DNA of 52,895 nt from Robertkochia solimangrovi. Lineage in GTDB: Bacteria; Bacteroidota; Bacteroidia; Flavobacteriales; Flavobacteriaceae. Below, piece by piece: positions 9,085 through 18,130 of the stretch. The notes below the pieces were generated by a model, which worked only from the letters and a program-made list of their open reading frames with translations, was not told the origin of the DNA and did not search any database. The stretch spans positions 1 to 52,895 of the forward strand of contig NZ_QKWN01000016.1 in NCBI RefSeq assembly GCF_007279655.1, written 5' to 3'. The position numbers and the translations under genes were made by a program. How positions within the stretch are numbered: position 1 is the stretch's first letter; every line of letters begins with the position of its first letter.

Positions 9085-9828
9085 ATGTGCTATCACACCA
9101 GTCAGACTAAAACAACCTCAAAACTGGAGCAAAGGTTCAAGGTTAAAAGAGATCCTGATCATAATATTGGTGAACTCGATTTCACTTTCTTTCATTCAAA
9201 TGGATTTGCACATCAGAATTTGTTGATGATACCGCAAGCTCAGCCACAGATACTCACACCGGGCATGTGGGGGATTATGCCTCAGAATATCCTGGGGATC
9301 ACTCATAAGGAATATTACAAAGAAAGTATACGCTTTGGCTCTGGATTGAATGCACGGTCGGAGAAACTCTTTGATCACTTTATATACAGACATGCCGTAA
9401 TGGAACGAAGGTGCCTCATACCTGTCGATGGTTTTTTCGAGCCACATGAACTGGAGAAAAAAAAATATCCCGTTTATGTCCACAGAAAAGACAAAGACTT
9501 TTTGGCACTTGCAGGTATTTATAATGTAAGCCGAGATGGTTATGTTACGATGGCAATCCTGACAAAGGCCGCATCACCTATGTTTGGTGAGATTCATAAT
9601 TTAAGAAAACGACAACCGGTTATGATCCCTGCTGCTCTGGAAACATCCTGGCTAAGCCCGGGCCTCAAACGACAAGACATAATTGAAATTACAGCAACCT
9701 CCTACGATGAGAAGGTGATTGAAGCCTATACGGTCAGCAAGGACGTCTTTAGCACAAAGATCGACTCAAATCGTCCGGAAATATTGGAGCCTGATCCTGA
9801 ACGTACAGTCCTTCGCTTCGGTGTTTAG
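9085..9828 (+). CDS. SRAP-domain protein (YedK/HMCES family)
   Basis: SRAP proteins crosslink through their N-terminal cysteine to abasic sites in single-stranded DNA and protect them from strand breakage. The 247-residue protein starts MCYHTS, so Cys2 becomes the new N-terminus after Met removal. The other active-site residues are present: Asn89 in LNARSE, Glu119 in GFFEPHE, and His171 in GEIHNLRKRQPVM. The segment after the histidine is a variant of the usual HxRMPV. The ATG is fixed by the required Cys2. The gene meets the acyltransferase gene tail to tail, their stop codons overlapping at 9825-9828. Confidence 0.93.
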   Translation: MCYHTSQTKTTSKLEQRFKVKRDPDHNIGELDFTFFHSNGFAHQNLLMIPQAQPQILTPGMWGIMPQNILGITHKEYYKESIRFGSGLNARSEKLFDHFIYRHAVMERRCLIPVDGFFEPHELEKKKYPVYVHRKDKDFLALAGIYNVSRDGYVTMAILTKAASPMFGEIHNLRKRQPVMIPAALETSWLSPGLKRQDIIEITATSYDEKVIEAYTVSKDVFSTKIDSNRPEILEPDPERTVLRFGV

Positions 9829-10925
9829 ATCTTTATATAGATACCTTTTTTATCCAGTAGGTATCCGACGGTCCAACAAGTGAGCATCACCCAAAGCGCG
9901 AATCCCAGAGAGCCTGCGTAGGGTCCGAAAGTATTCGAAAATATATGTCGGTATATCCAGCCATAGGCACTGCTGTCTTCAATTCTAAAGGTTAACAGTA
10001 AGATCACCATCACGATCGAAAGCAGGTAGGTGAAAAGTGTATTCTTCCCAAAGACCTCAAAGAAATAGGTCCATTTTTTCCAGCCTTTTATATCGATGAA
10101 ATAAATGAGAATTGCCAGAAAAGTAAGGTCGATGCCTACCGTATAAAGAACAAAGGAGCTGGTCCATAATTTTTTATTGATCGGTAAGAAAAGATCCCAG
10201 GTCAATCCGGCGAAGGTCAGTAAGGCGCCAGCGATCAATACGATGGCAAGGGTCTGATAATTTTGTCCGCTCTTTCGGAGAAACTTTCCGCAGAAATATC
10301 CGGCGAGTACGTTTACGATGGCGGGTAGCGTGCTCAGAATTCCTTCGGGATCAAAGGGTATTCCTTCCCCACCATATAACTGATCTGGATTTATGAATAA
10401 AAGATCTAGTTTTCCTGCGGCATTCCCCTCCAGAGTCAGATCTCCGAAAAGATGCAAAATAATTGGATATATGAGCAGTAGAGCAGCTCCCAGAATCATA
10501 GCGTAACGCTCCTTAAGATAGAAAATGATCAGAGAGGCGATACCATAACATAAGGCGATCCGTTGCAGGACACCAAAGATTCGGATCTCTCCGGGGGGAA
10601 TGAATCCATTTTTATCAAAAAAAGGAAACCAATTCAGAAGAAAACCGATCAAAAAGATCAGTAGCGATCTTTTGAGTACCTTACGGAGGAAGACCGATGT
10701 GCCCGCTGCTTTATATTTATCGAGGCTAAAACTCATAGAGTTTCCAACTACGAAAAGGAAGGTCGGAAATACGATATCGGTTAGCCTGAACCCATGCCAG
10801 GGAGCATGTAGTAAAGGACTATAAGAAGTAGACCAACTGCCGGGGGAATTAACGATGATCATAAGGGCTACGTCGAGTCCTCTGAACACATCCAGTGACA
10901 GGTAGCGGGTAGTGGTTTTAGTCAT
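9825..10925 (-). CDS. Multi-pass acyltransferase-like membrane protein (NagX/HGSNAT-like)
   Basis: The 366-residue protein has about ten predicted membrane helices. It begins with the family signature YLSLDVFRGLDVALMI and continues with HAPWHGFRLTDIVFPTFLFVVG. These are typical of the bacterial relatives of heparan-alpha-glucosaminide N-acetyltransferase (DUF5009/DUF1624-like, NagX). Such proteins are thought to acetylate amino sugars across the inner membrane using cytoplasmic acetyl-CoA; the histidine in APWHGF is a candidate acceptor. In Bacteroidota the family often occurs with chitin or peptidoglycan sugar use, but no such genes are adjacent here. Its 3' end overlaps that of the SRAP gene by 4 bp. 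Confidence 0.85.
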   Translation of the reverse strand: MTKTTTRYLSLDVFRGLDVALMIIVNSPGSWSTSYSPLLHAPWHGFRLTDIVFPTFLFVVGNSMSFSLDKYKAAGTSVFLRKVLKRSLLIFLIGFLLNWFPFFDKNGFIPPGEIRIFGVLQRIALCYGIASLIIFYLKERYAMILGAALLLIYPIILHLFGDLTLEGNAAGKLDLLFINPDQLYGGEGIPFDPEGILSTLPAIVNVLAGYFCGKFLRKSGQNYQTLAIVLIAGALLTFAGLTWDLFLPINKKLWTSSFVLYTVGIDLTFLAILIYFIDIKGWKKWTYFFEVFGKNTLFTYLLSIVMVILLLTFRIEDSSAYGWIYRHIFSNTFGPYAGSLGFALWVMLTCWTVGYLLDKKGIYIKI

Positions 10926-10963
10926 GGCAGGTATTTATGAATGACTAAAATAAGAATTTGCAC

Positions 10964-11950
10964 TTAAATACAACCACATCCAATAAGGTCCAGTTCCTTA
11001 TACCATAAATAGATAAGTTGTTTTTCTGCATTGAGGTAGACCATTCCTCTGGCAGGAACTGTAATTCCGGACTGAAAATCGACATCCGTAGAAATAAAGA
11101 ACAGATGGTCCCCTCCTTTTAATTTGGCGAAGGTCTTTAGTTTTCCCATACTGTTCGGACAATCGGAACAGTCTGATCTGAGCTGGGATTGTAACAGGTT
11201 GTCAACGGCCGGCATATTCCGGTATTCTATATCCAGGGGCAGTTTGCATCCGAACTGGTATTCGCCTACAATATCGGTTGCCGTAAAATCATAACGGAAG
11301 AATTCAATACATTCATCATTATGGCGTGATAGTTTTTCGATAGTAACCACTCCCGAATCAATATCAGAATATAGATTTATGACGGGGGGCTCTTCCGGGT
11401 GGTAATAGGCTTCGATCAAACCTGGATAGGAAATTATTTGATCATGCTCTTCAGTTATCATACTATCCTGTTCCAGAAATCCGGTTATGAGTTCTGACTC
11501 TATACTGATGTCAATAAAATCCTTTCCATTCTTTGCATAATAAGGAAAGGAGTATAGTCCGCCAAATTCCCCTAAAGAAAATGCGGGTATGAGGCATTTT
11601 TCAAAAGCGGGATACTGTTCAGGTGAATTACCTGCATTATTGATTTCCTCTTTGAGTTCCCGAAGAAATTCAAGGTTATTTGAGGTAAGCGAATTTCCAT
11701 AACGTTTGATTGCTTCTTCGATGTAAGAAACCTTTACGGAATCCGCAGGAAAATAAAGGTTCCAATAGAAACCGCAATCTTCTTCGGCAAGTATCTCATC
11801 CGACTTTTCCTGTTCGGCAAGATCAACTTTTTGCGATATCGGTTTCTCAATAACCGTATTCTTCACGGATGTATTGTCGGCAATTTTATCCTGAGTTATC
11901 TCCGCACAAGATGTAAGTAGCCCAAAGAAAATTAGAATAGATTTTTTCAT
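10964..11950 (-). CDS. Lipoprotein of unknown function
   Basis: The 328-residue precursor has a type II signal peptide with lipobox LLTSC (Cys15). I recognise no family. The mature part is mostly beta-like, acidic, and has several cysteines (SDCSDCPNSMG and a C-terminal GCGCI) that could form disulfides or bind metal. It has its own 5' region and is 38 bp downstream of the acyltransferase start on the same strand, with no clear shared function. Confidence 0.7.
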   Translation of the reverse strand: MKKSILIFFGLLTSCAEITQDKIADNTSVKNTVIEKPISQKVDLAEQEKSDEILAEEDCGFYWNLYFPADSVKVSYIEEAIKRYGNSLTSNNLEFLRELKEEINNAGNSPEQYPAFEKCLIPAFSLGEFGGLYSFPYYAKNGKDFIDISIESELITGFLEQDSMITEEHDQIISYPGLIEAYYHPEEPPVINLYSDIDSGVVTIEKLSRHNDECIEFFRYDFTATDIVGEYQFGCKLPLDIEYRNMPAVDNLLQSQLRSDCSDCPNSMGKLKTFAKLKGGDHLFFISTDVDFQSGITVPARGMVYLNAEKQLIYLWYKELDLIGCGCI

Positions 11951-12073
11951 GGTTGGTGTGTTAAGATGTTGGGTATGTCTAAGTTACGATTTATTTTAAT
12001 GCAATTAAGATTTGCACTACATGAAATGAAGAAAAATACTACAAATAGTATATGTGAAGGTTATTATACTGTC

Positions 12074-12181
12074 AATTAAGAATTCAGAATTGAGAATTGA
12101 GAGTTATGAGTTATGCTTTATAATGCACCTTATACTGCCTGCAGCCCACAGCCTTCTGCCTATTATTTTCCCACTACTGCC
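12074..12181. repeat. Degenerate 7-nt periodic arrays
   Basis: Two heptamer blocks are visible. Block one (12074-12115) reads AATTAAG, AATTCAG, AATTGAG, AATTGAG, AGTTATG, AGTTATG. Block two (12133-12181) reads TACTGCC, TGCAGCC, CACAGCC, TTCTGCC, then two diverged heptamers, then TACTGCC in the same register, ending over the porin stop codon. The plus-strand reading frame across it is judged an artefact of the repeats. Confidence 0.75.
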
Positions 12182-13283
12182 CGAACTTTTTTCCATATAC
12201 AAGATCGTAACTAAAACCGATCAGGATGACATTGGCCTGATCTTCTTCGGGTACAAGTCTGGAATCATCGATTCGGGCTGAGAGGTAAACGGAGAATTGT
12301 TCGCCGAAAAAATAATTGATGCCCATATAATATTGCAGTAGCTTATATTTTTCATCCAGAGCCTCATTATGATCGGTTTCCTTTTGAATGTTGAACCCGG
12401 TTTCGGCTCTGAAGCGGTCGGTGAATCTGTATTGAAGAATATATTCCATTCCCCAGACAGGAAAAGTAACCGTAGCATCTTCATCTATTCTGTAAAAGTG
12501 GTCTTCTATATGAGCGTAAGTTAAGGCTGTATATAATCGATCACCACTATATTTGGCGCCGAACAGATAATTATCTGAGTGATAGTTGAGACCCGGAATT
12601 ATCGCCTGGTATTCATCGGGAAAGGTAGCCCGATTAAAAGCGGCGCCGACCTCGAGTTCTTGAGTGATCCCATAGGTGGCAGAAGCACCATAATTTGAAT
12701 GAGTGGAAAAAAGCTGTGTCTGGAGTCCGATTCTCAAATTCCCGAATTTGTTGCGGTATACCAGGTCGCGGTCTGCTCTACCGGTACCTTTCCAGCCACC
12801 ATCGGTATTTCCGGAATAGACATCTACAGCATTACCTCCAAAAACTGTAAATGCATCGGTATAACCCCCGATATCGTAGTAGGTTCCCCATTGTTTTCCC
12901 ATGCTGATCGACCCATATACCGGGTGGTAAATTCCCAGATACCCTAAACGTGAAGTGAAGGCGGTAGGTACATCAAAAGGGTCGTCGAAGAAATCGGACG
13001 CACTATTGTTGTTGTTGTTAAATGAATTTCCTTTAGCCAGATTTACGCCAAATTCCAGTCGGCCAAAGATCTCAATTTCATTACCGACCGCTCTGTTTAG
13101 CCAAATTCCCGTTCGTGGTACGTTTTCCTGCAATTCGAAGTGATCATCGAAATATGCGGTATAGGCCTGTAGGTGAATATTGAAGTTTACACTGTCGATG
13201 ATTCTGAGTTCCTGACCAAAGGCGGTGGTAGATATAAAAAGGGAAAACAGGAAGAAAGCGGTACTGAGTATATTTTTCATCAT
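12174..13283 (-). CDS. Porin-like outer-membrane beta-barrel protein
   Basis: The 369-residue protein has a Sec signal ending TTAFGQ (about residue 24) and a body of alternating aromatic and polar strands typical of OmpC/Porin_4-like barrels (GRLEFGVNL, LGYLGIYHPVYGSISMGKQWG, VEVGAAFNRA-like strands, a C-terminal FSYDLVYGKKFGQ). The motif GSISMGKQW before a long extracellular-type loop with DAFTVFGG is characteristic of general porins with an inward constriction loop. The substrate is not predictable. It is divergent from the arsenate reductase-ACR3 operon across 188 bp, so a shared control region is possible. Its last codons run into the heptamer array. Confidence 0.82.
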   Translation of the reverse strand: MMKNILSTAFFLFSLFISTTAFGQELRIIDSVNFNIHLQAYTAYFDDHFELQENVPRTGIWLNRAVGNEIEIFGRLEFGVNLAKGNSFNNNNNSASDFFDDPFDVPTAFTSRLGYLGIYHPVYGSISMGKQWGTYYDIGGYTDAFTVFGGNAVDVYSGNTDGGWKGTGRADRDLVYRNKFGNLRIGLQTQLFSTHSNYGASATYGITQELEVGAAFNRATFPDEYQAIIPGLNYHSDNYLFGAKYSGDRLYTALTYAHIEDHFYRIDEDATVTFPVWGMEYILQYRFTDRFRAETGFNIQKETDHNEALDEKYKLLQYYMGINYFFGEQFSVYLSARIDDSRLVPEEDQANVILIGFSYDLVYGKKFGQ

Positions 13284-13404
13284 GGATAATCTATTGTGTT
13301 TCAGTATTTTAAAATTAGTGTAAATATTTGTAAATCAGAAGGCTATAAATTTCTTAATGATTATTTTTTTTTCATTTAATCGAATTCAAAATAATTAATT
13401 GTAA

Positions 13405-13414
13405 TATTGCAATA
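13405..13414. promoter_or_regulatory. Candidate operator palindrome upstream of arsC-acr3
   Basis: A perfect 10-bp palindrome TATTGCAATA lies 57 bp before the arsC start, in the 188-bp divergent region. ArsR-family repressors bind short AT-rich dyads in this position, but no arsR gene is present in the window, so the assignment is tentative. Confidence 0.3.
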
Positions 13415-13471
13415 ATGCGATGAACTATAGTTTTTATCGTTTTAAATTTTGAAACAGTTATCAATTTCACA

Positions 13472-14089
13472 ATGGTATTTGAACATATTAAAACTTATTT
13501 GGAAGATCTTGATCCTGCTCTGATCTCCGACGATCGTCGGTCCAAATTAAATGGATTTTCTTCCTATATACAGGAACAGTTACTGAGTAAAGGGGTGGTG
13601 CGACTGAACTTTATTTGTACCCATAATTCGAGGCGGAGTCATTTTTCCCATATCTGGGCGCATACGGCTGCCGTTTATTTTGGGTTGAAGGGAGTGGAAT
13701 GTTATTCCGGAGGTACTGAGGCGACTGCCGTTTATCCTCAGGTTCTCAAAACTCTTGAGCAGATTGGATTTAAGGTCATCGCTCTGAGTGCAGGCGACAA
13801 TCCTGTTTACGGGATTCGATGTGGGGGTGGTAGTTTACCCGTCACTTCCTTTTCAAAGAAGTTCGATCATCCTTATAACCCAGACAGCGAATTTGCAGCG
13901 ATCATGACCTGTGCGGAAGCAGATGAAGGTTGTCCCTTCATTCCGGGTGCTCAATTTCGCTTTCCGTTTACTTTTGATGATCCCAAAATCTCCGACAATA
14001 CTGCTGCTCAAGATCGCGTATATGGTGAACGTTGTTTTGACATCGCCAATGAAATATTCTATGTATTCTCAAAAATCGATTTAAAATGA
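13472..14089 (+). CDS. arsC: Arsenate reductase of the low-molecular-weight phosphatase fold
   Basis: The 205-residue protein reduces arsenate to arsenite in the cytoplasm, probably with thioredoxin. It has the phosphatase loop C49-THNSR-R55 (CX5R), a C147-x6-C154 pair ([10 protein letters not shown]) matching the two redox cysteines of S. aureus pI258 ArsC, and the FDDPK acid loop at about 168-172. An N-terminal extension of about 40 residues precedes the catalytic loop. It overlaps the arsenite transporter gene by 4 bp (ATGA at 14086-14089), so the two are translationally coupled. It could be called a protein-tyrosine phosphatase by a generic search, but the C-x6-C pair and the neighbour favour arsenate. 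Confidence 0.88.
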   Translation: MVFEHIKTYLEDLDPALISDDRRSKLNGFSSYIQEQLLSKGVVRLNFICTHNSRRSHFSHIWAHTAAVYFGLKGVECYSGGTEATAVYPQVLKTLEQIGFKVIALSAGDNPVYGIRCGGGSLPVTSFSKKFDHPYNPDSEFAAIMTCAEADEGCPFIPGAQFRFPFTFDDPKISDNTAAQDRVYGERCFDIANEIFYVFSKIDLK

Positions 14090-15147
14090 TCCGAACGCCC
14101 CGTAAACTTAATTTCACCGATCGTTACCTGACCTTATGGATCTTTATAGCGATGGCGGTTGGAGTACTCTCCGGATATCTGATACCTGCATTGCCTGAAT
14201 ATATTCAGGGGTTCAGTTCCGGGTCTACAAACTGGCTGCTTGCAGCCGGACTTATCCTGATGATGTATCCTCCTTTGGCAAAGGTGGATTATAAATTATT
14301 ACCAAAGGTATTCAGGAATGTTCGCGTTTTGTCAATTTCACTGTTGCTGAACTGGGTTGTCGGTCCGATCCTGATGTTTGTACTCGCTTTGATCTTCCTC
14401 AAGGATTACCCGGAATATATGTCCGGATTAATTCTTATCGGTCTGGCAAGATGCATCGCCATGGTCCTCGTCTGGAACGATCTGGCCGAAGGGAGTCGTG
14501 AGTATGGTGCAGGATTAGTAGCACTGAATAGTTTGTTTCAGGTCTTTGCTTATAGTTTCTATGCATGGCTTTTCATCACCGTGTTGCCGCCCTTGTTCGG
14601 ATATTCCGGAGCTATCGTTGAGATCTCTGTTTGGACCGTAGCGGAAAGTGTTGCGCTTTACCTGGGAGTACCATTTCTTCTCGGGCTTCTTTCCCGGGTG
14701 CTATTGGTAAAATTAAAAGGAGAGCAATGGTATGCTGATATATTTTTACCGGCCATTTCACCGATCACTCTTATCGCTTTATTATTTACGATCATTCTGA
14801 TGTTTTCGCTTAAAGGGGAAATGATTATCCAGATTCCGGGAGATGTACTTTTGATCGCTATACCCCTTATGATCTATTTCGTGATCATGTTCCTGATCGG
14901 ATTCTTCGTGAGCAAGGCAAGAGGTGCTGCCTATGATCAAAATGTGGCTATCGCGTTCACTGCTGCAGGGAATAATTTTGAGCTTGCCATCGCTGTTGGA
15001 ATCGCCGTTTTCGGATTGAACTCCGGGCAGGCTTTTGTGGGTGTCATTGGTCCGCTTATCGAAGTGCCTGCCCTAATCTTGCTGGTTAGAGTTGCCTTTA
15101 GACTTAGGGATAAATACTATAGGAAAGAAAAGGAAATTGTTTCCTGA
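14086..15147 (+). CDS. acr3: ACR3-family arsenite efflux permease
   Basis: The 353-residue inner-membrane carrier, with about ten helices, exports arsenite. Family marks are the N-terminal [17 protein letters not shown], the [10 protein letters not shown] segment, and the conserved helix-4 cysteine Cys123 in [16 protein letters not shown], needed for transport in studied ACR3 proteins. The acidic [10 protein letters not shown] in the penultimate helix and [10 protein letters not shown] are also present. Translation is coupled to arsC by the ATGA overlap. No arsR, arsD or arsA is present nearby. Confidence 0.93.
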   Translation: MIRTPRKLNFTDRYLTLWIFIAMAVGVLSGYLIPALPEYIQGFSSGSTNWLLAAGLILMMYPPLAKVDYKLLPKVFRNVRVLSISLLLNWVVGPILMFVLALIFLKDYPEYMSGLILIGLARCIAMVLVWNDLAEGSREYGAGLVALNSLFQVFAYSFYAWLFITVLPPLFGYSGAIVEISVWTVAESVALYLGVPFLLGLLSRVLLVKLKGEQWYADIFLPAISPITLIALLFTIILMFSLKGEMIIQIPGDVLLIAIPLMIYFVIMFLIGFFVSKARGAAYDQNVAIAFTAAGNNFELAIAVGIAVFGLNSGQAFVGVIGPLIEVPALILLVRVAFRLRDKYYRKEKEIVS

Positions 15148-15290
15148 TCTGCGTCTTATCTTGAAATAAGCTGGATTTCGTCTGTAAAATCTTTCAATAT
15201 GTCGGTAGTTAACGATTAATTAGGTTTTGTTTTTCAGTATTTAACATACAGTTATGGGATATTAGCAGGTAATAACCAACTACTTGTAAA

Positions 15291-16028
15291 ATGATCCGAA
15301 TAATTTTATGTGTCACTATATTCTTATATGTGACCCCTAATTTTGCACAGTCATTCAAAGGGAGCATACGCTTGGAAGGCCTTCCCGTACCCGGAATCAA
15401 GGTGACAAACCTGAAAAATGGCCAGCACATCTATTCTGAGACCGGAGGAATATTTACAATTTCAGCCAGGGCTGGAGATAGTATTCAGTTCGATCGGCAT
15501 AATCTGGAAACAAAGACGGTAGTACTCACCCGGGAAATGTTAAGGCATAATACGGTTATAACAATGGTAAAATCGGCTGTTAAACTGGAAGAAGTAGTGC
15601 TGGAAGCGGAGTATACTCCAATTGAACTGGACGTGGTCACATATAACAGAGACCTGCTTCAGGATATAAAGGAAGATATTAAAAAGCATCCTTATAAATA
15701 CGCAAAAATGCAGACAGGTGTCAATATCTTCGCCCTTTTGGGGACGGTTGTAAAACTGATCGCCCCTGCTAAACCTCCAAGTCCAAAAACCGTATACGTT
15801 TCTGCAGATGATCTTGATGCATTATTTGAGGAAAGTGCGTTTTTTTCAAAGCAGATGCTGGAGCGGGATCTGAAAATTCCAGCTGACCAGCAATATCTGT
15901 TCTTTACTTTCTGTGAAATACAGCATCTTGATACGGATCTGTTGAAGGAGGAAAATCAGTTTCTCTTATTGGATAAACTTCTGTATTGCCTGGATAAATT
16001 TCAAAATAAACAGGAAAACACCGATTAA
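15291..16028 (+). CDS. Exported protein with a carboxypeptidase-regulatory-like domain
   Basis: The 245-residue protein has a signal peptide ending NFAQ (about residue 19). It is followed by a short beta-sandwich of the CarboxypepD_reg-like type found at the N-terminus of SusC receptors (GSIRLEGLPVPGIKV, then ETGGIFTISARAGDSIQF). No plug or barrel follows. The rest is a helical region (DLLQDIKEDIKKHPYKYAK, then KQMLERDLKIPADQQ) of unknown role. Such short proteins occur widely in Flavobacteriia without assigned function. It is on the same strand as the ankyrin-DUF2271-reductase unit, but a 98-bp gap with its own -7 box separates them. Confidence 0.75.
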   Translation: MIRIILCVTIFLYVTPNFAQSFKGSIRLEGLPVPGIKVTNLKNGQHIYSETGGIFTISARAGDSIQFDRHNLETKTVVLTREMLRHNTVITMVKSAVKLEEVVLEAEYTPIELDVVTYNRDLLQDIKEDIKKHPYKYAKMQTGVNIFALLGTVVKLIAPAKPPSPKTVYVSADDLDALFEESAFFSKQMLERDLKIPADQQYLFFTFCEIQHLDTDLLKEENQFLLLDKLLYCLDKFQNKQENTD

Positions 16029-16082
16029 TTCATAAATCACCAAAAAATTCAGAGCGACTGTTTTACAGGTGAATGATTTCTT

Positions 16083-16090
16083 TATATTTG
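16083..16090 (+). promoter_or_regulatory. -7 box for the ankyrin-DUF2271-PepSY operon
   Basis: TATATTTG is a full match to TAnnTTTG and lies 36 nt before the ankyrin gene start. No clear -33 TTTG is seen. Confidence 0.5.
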
Positions 16091-16126
16091 CACTTATTTA
16101 GATTAATTCTAATTTAAGTCATATCG

Positions 16127-17620
16127 ATGAAAAATTCAATCAGCCTGCTTTTACTATTGTTTTGCACATTACTAGCTGCACAAAATTCAAATATTTTCTA
16201 TAACCGTGATTTTTGGAAAAAGAATCCGGGAGTAGAGCGCATAAAGAAAGAAATCAAAGCAGGGAATGACCCTGTTGCTTTAAATCCGAATGCCTTTGAT
16301 GCCATTGTTTATGCCTCCCTGGAAGGGGCTCCTCTGGAATCCATAAAGTATCTGCTCTCTCTGGAAGGTAATTCAGTGAATAAGATTACCCATGATGGGA
16401 GAAGTTATCTTATCTGGGCTGCTTACGCTGGTAACCTGCCATTGGTAGAATACCTTATTGAAAAAGGATCTGACGTTACTATTGAAGACGATCACGGTTA
16501 TAACGCACTTACCTTCGCAGCGAATGCAGGGCAACAGGATACCCGACTTTATGATGTTTTGATCAAAAGTGGTATCGATGTGAAAAGTGTGAACAGATCA
16601 GGAGCAAACGCGTTATTACTGGTAGCTCCTTCTCTGGAGGATGATAAACTGATCAGCTATTTCACTTCTAAGGGAATTTCGCTCAATTCAACAGACGAAA
16701 ACGGGAATAACATTTTCAATTATGCTGCCCGAAAAGGAAATACTAAACTAATGGACTTGTTGATCTCAAAAGGGGTTAATTATAAAACGTTGAATAAGGA
16801 GAATGGCAATGCAGTTCTTTTTGCGGCGATGGGAGGCAGAGGATATTCAAATCCGATCGAAGTATATGATTATCTGGCGAAGCTTGGACTTCAAACCAAT
16901 GTAGTAACAACTTCAGGAAGAACTCCGCTACATTATGTTGCGGGAAATGGTAGTTCACCGGCGATCGTCCAATATTTTCTTGATGCAGGTGTTGACCCGA
17001 AACAAAAGGATGATGAAGGAAACACGGCGTTACTTGCGGCAGCACGTGCAGGAAATTTGGAAGTGGTAAAAATGTTACTTCCGCTTGCAGGAGATATCGA
17101 TCAGGCAAATAAGGATGGTGTTACACCGTTGGCCTATAGTGTAATGAGAAATAATGGAGAATTGTTCGATATGCTGATCAGAAAGGGGGCACAACCGAAT
17201 TTAAGGGATGCCAAAGGGAATAGCCTTGCCGGTATTGCATTCAATTCTTTTAATAAACGAAATGCAGAGACTTTTGAACACATACTCGGAGTTCTGAAGG
17301 TGAATGGTGCAGATTTTAAGGATGTGCAGGAAAATGGAAATAATCTGTTCCATCTTGCAGTGTTGAAACAGGATCCATATCTGATCACCAAGGCAGCAAG
17401 AATTGGCATCTCTCCTAACGAAAAGAATAATGAAGGTCTGACCGCATTGCACCTGGCAGCAATGAAGGCTGGTAATCCTGAATTGATTAGCCTGGTGTTA
17501 AATGAAGGCGGTGATAAAGAGATTCGTACAGATTTCGAAGAGTCAGCCTATGATCTGGCTATGGAAAATGAAATGTTGACCGAATTTCGGAATGATTTAT
17601 CCATTTTAAAAATTAATTAG
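16127..17620 (+). CDS. Exported ankyrin-repeat protein
   Basis: The 497-residue protein has a signal peptide ending LLAAQ (about residue 19) followed by roughly a dozen ankyrin repeats, with recognisable cores such as GRSYLIWAAYAGNLPLVEYL, GRTPLHYVAGNGSSPAIVQYF and GLTALHLAAMKAGNPELI. Repeats of this kind bind partner proteins, here in the periplasm. It is the first gene of a tight unit: only 4 bp separate it from the DUF2271 gene and 8 bp separate that from the PepSY reductase gene. A role as scaffold or regulator for the reductase is inferred from this arrangement only. Confidence 0.88.
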   Translation: MKNSISLLLLLFCTLLAAQNSNIFYNRDFWKKNPGVERIKKEIKAGNDPVALNPNAFDAIVYASLEGAPLESIKYLLSLEGNSVNKITHDGRSYLIWAAYAGNLPLVEYLIEKGSDVTIEDDHGYNALTFAANAGQQDTRLYDVLIKSGIDVKSVNRSGANALLLVAPSLEDDKLISYFTSKGISLNSTDENGNNIFNYAARKGNTKLMDLLISKGVNYKTLNKENGNAVLFAAMGGRGYSNPIEVYDYLAKLGLQTNVVTTSGRTPLHYVAGNGSSPAIVQYFLDAGVDPKQKDDEGNTALLAAARAGNLEVVKMLLPLAGDIDQANKDGVTPLAYSVMRNNGELFDMLIRKGAQPNLRDAKGNSLAGIAFNSFNKRNAETFEHILGVLKVNGADFKDVQENGNNLFHLAVLKQDPYLITKAARIGISPNEKNNEGLTALHLAAMKAGNPELISLVLNEGGDKEIRTDFEESAYDLAMENEMLTEFRNDLSILKIN

Positions 17621-17624
17621 TACC

Positions 17625-18122
17625 ATGCAAAAGTTTAGCAGTTACTTCCTATTGAGTTTATTCTTTTTGTTTCTAACGGCCTTCAATACCTTCCCTGAAG
17701 CAGACGGGCATGTCTACAAATGTATGATCCAAATGACCAACTATCCCGGAGAAGGTGCATATGTGGCAGTTTCGGTATTGGATAAAGATCATAATTACCT
17801 TAAAACATTGCATGTGATGGGAGATGATCCCGAATGGCAGGAAGATCTGACTTCCTGGTTTGGTTTCTTTTCAAAAAATGAGCATCCGGATATCGATGCG
17901 ATTTCCGGTGAAACCCGTGCTGGAGGAGAAAGGATCATGTTTATGGTGGAGATCGAAGATGAACTTATCGATGCTGGAAACTTTCTTCGTTTGGAATCTG
18001 CGGTTGAGAATCAGAAATATGTAGAAGATGAAATTCTGGTTCCCTTGACATCTGGAAGTTTATCCGATAAGATAGAAGGTTCTGAGTACATTCGTTATGT
18101 GAGATTCATTCCCGCAAAATAA
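17625..18122 (+). CDS. DUF2271 exported protein
   Basis: The 165-residue protein has a signal peptide (about 1-22) and one beta-sandwich domain of the DUF2271 type: YKCMIQMTNYPGEGAYVAVS, then VMGDDPEWQEDLTSWF, then ISGETRAGGERIMF. DUF2271 proteins occur next to PepSY membrane proteins or ApbE flavin transferases, which suggests a part in periplasmic electron transfer or flavin handling; the biochemical role is not known to me. It lies 4 bp after the ankyrin gene and 8 bp before the PepSY reductase gene. Confidence 0.83.
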   Translation: MQKFSSYFLLSLFFLFLTAFNTFPEADGHVYKCMIQMTNYPGEGAYVAVSVLDKDHNYLKTLHVMGDDPEWQEDLTSWFGFFSKNEHPDIDAISGETRAGGERIMFMVEIEDELIDAGNFLRLESAVENQKYVEDEILVPLTSGSLSDKIEGSEYIRYVRFIPAK

Positions 18123-18130
18123 GTCGCTTT

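Noticed and set aside
12054-12281. 75-codon frame over the heptamer arrays
   Set aside because: Its sequence comes from the arrays and the antisense of the porin 3' end, and no motif is seen.
17715-17724. TACAAATGTA, a match to the BlaI site
   Set aside because: It lies inside the DUF2271 coding sequence, without a second dyad or promoter, and is probably a chance match.
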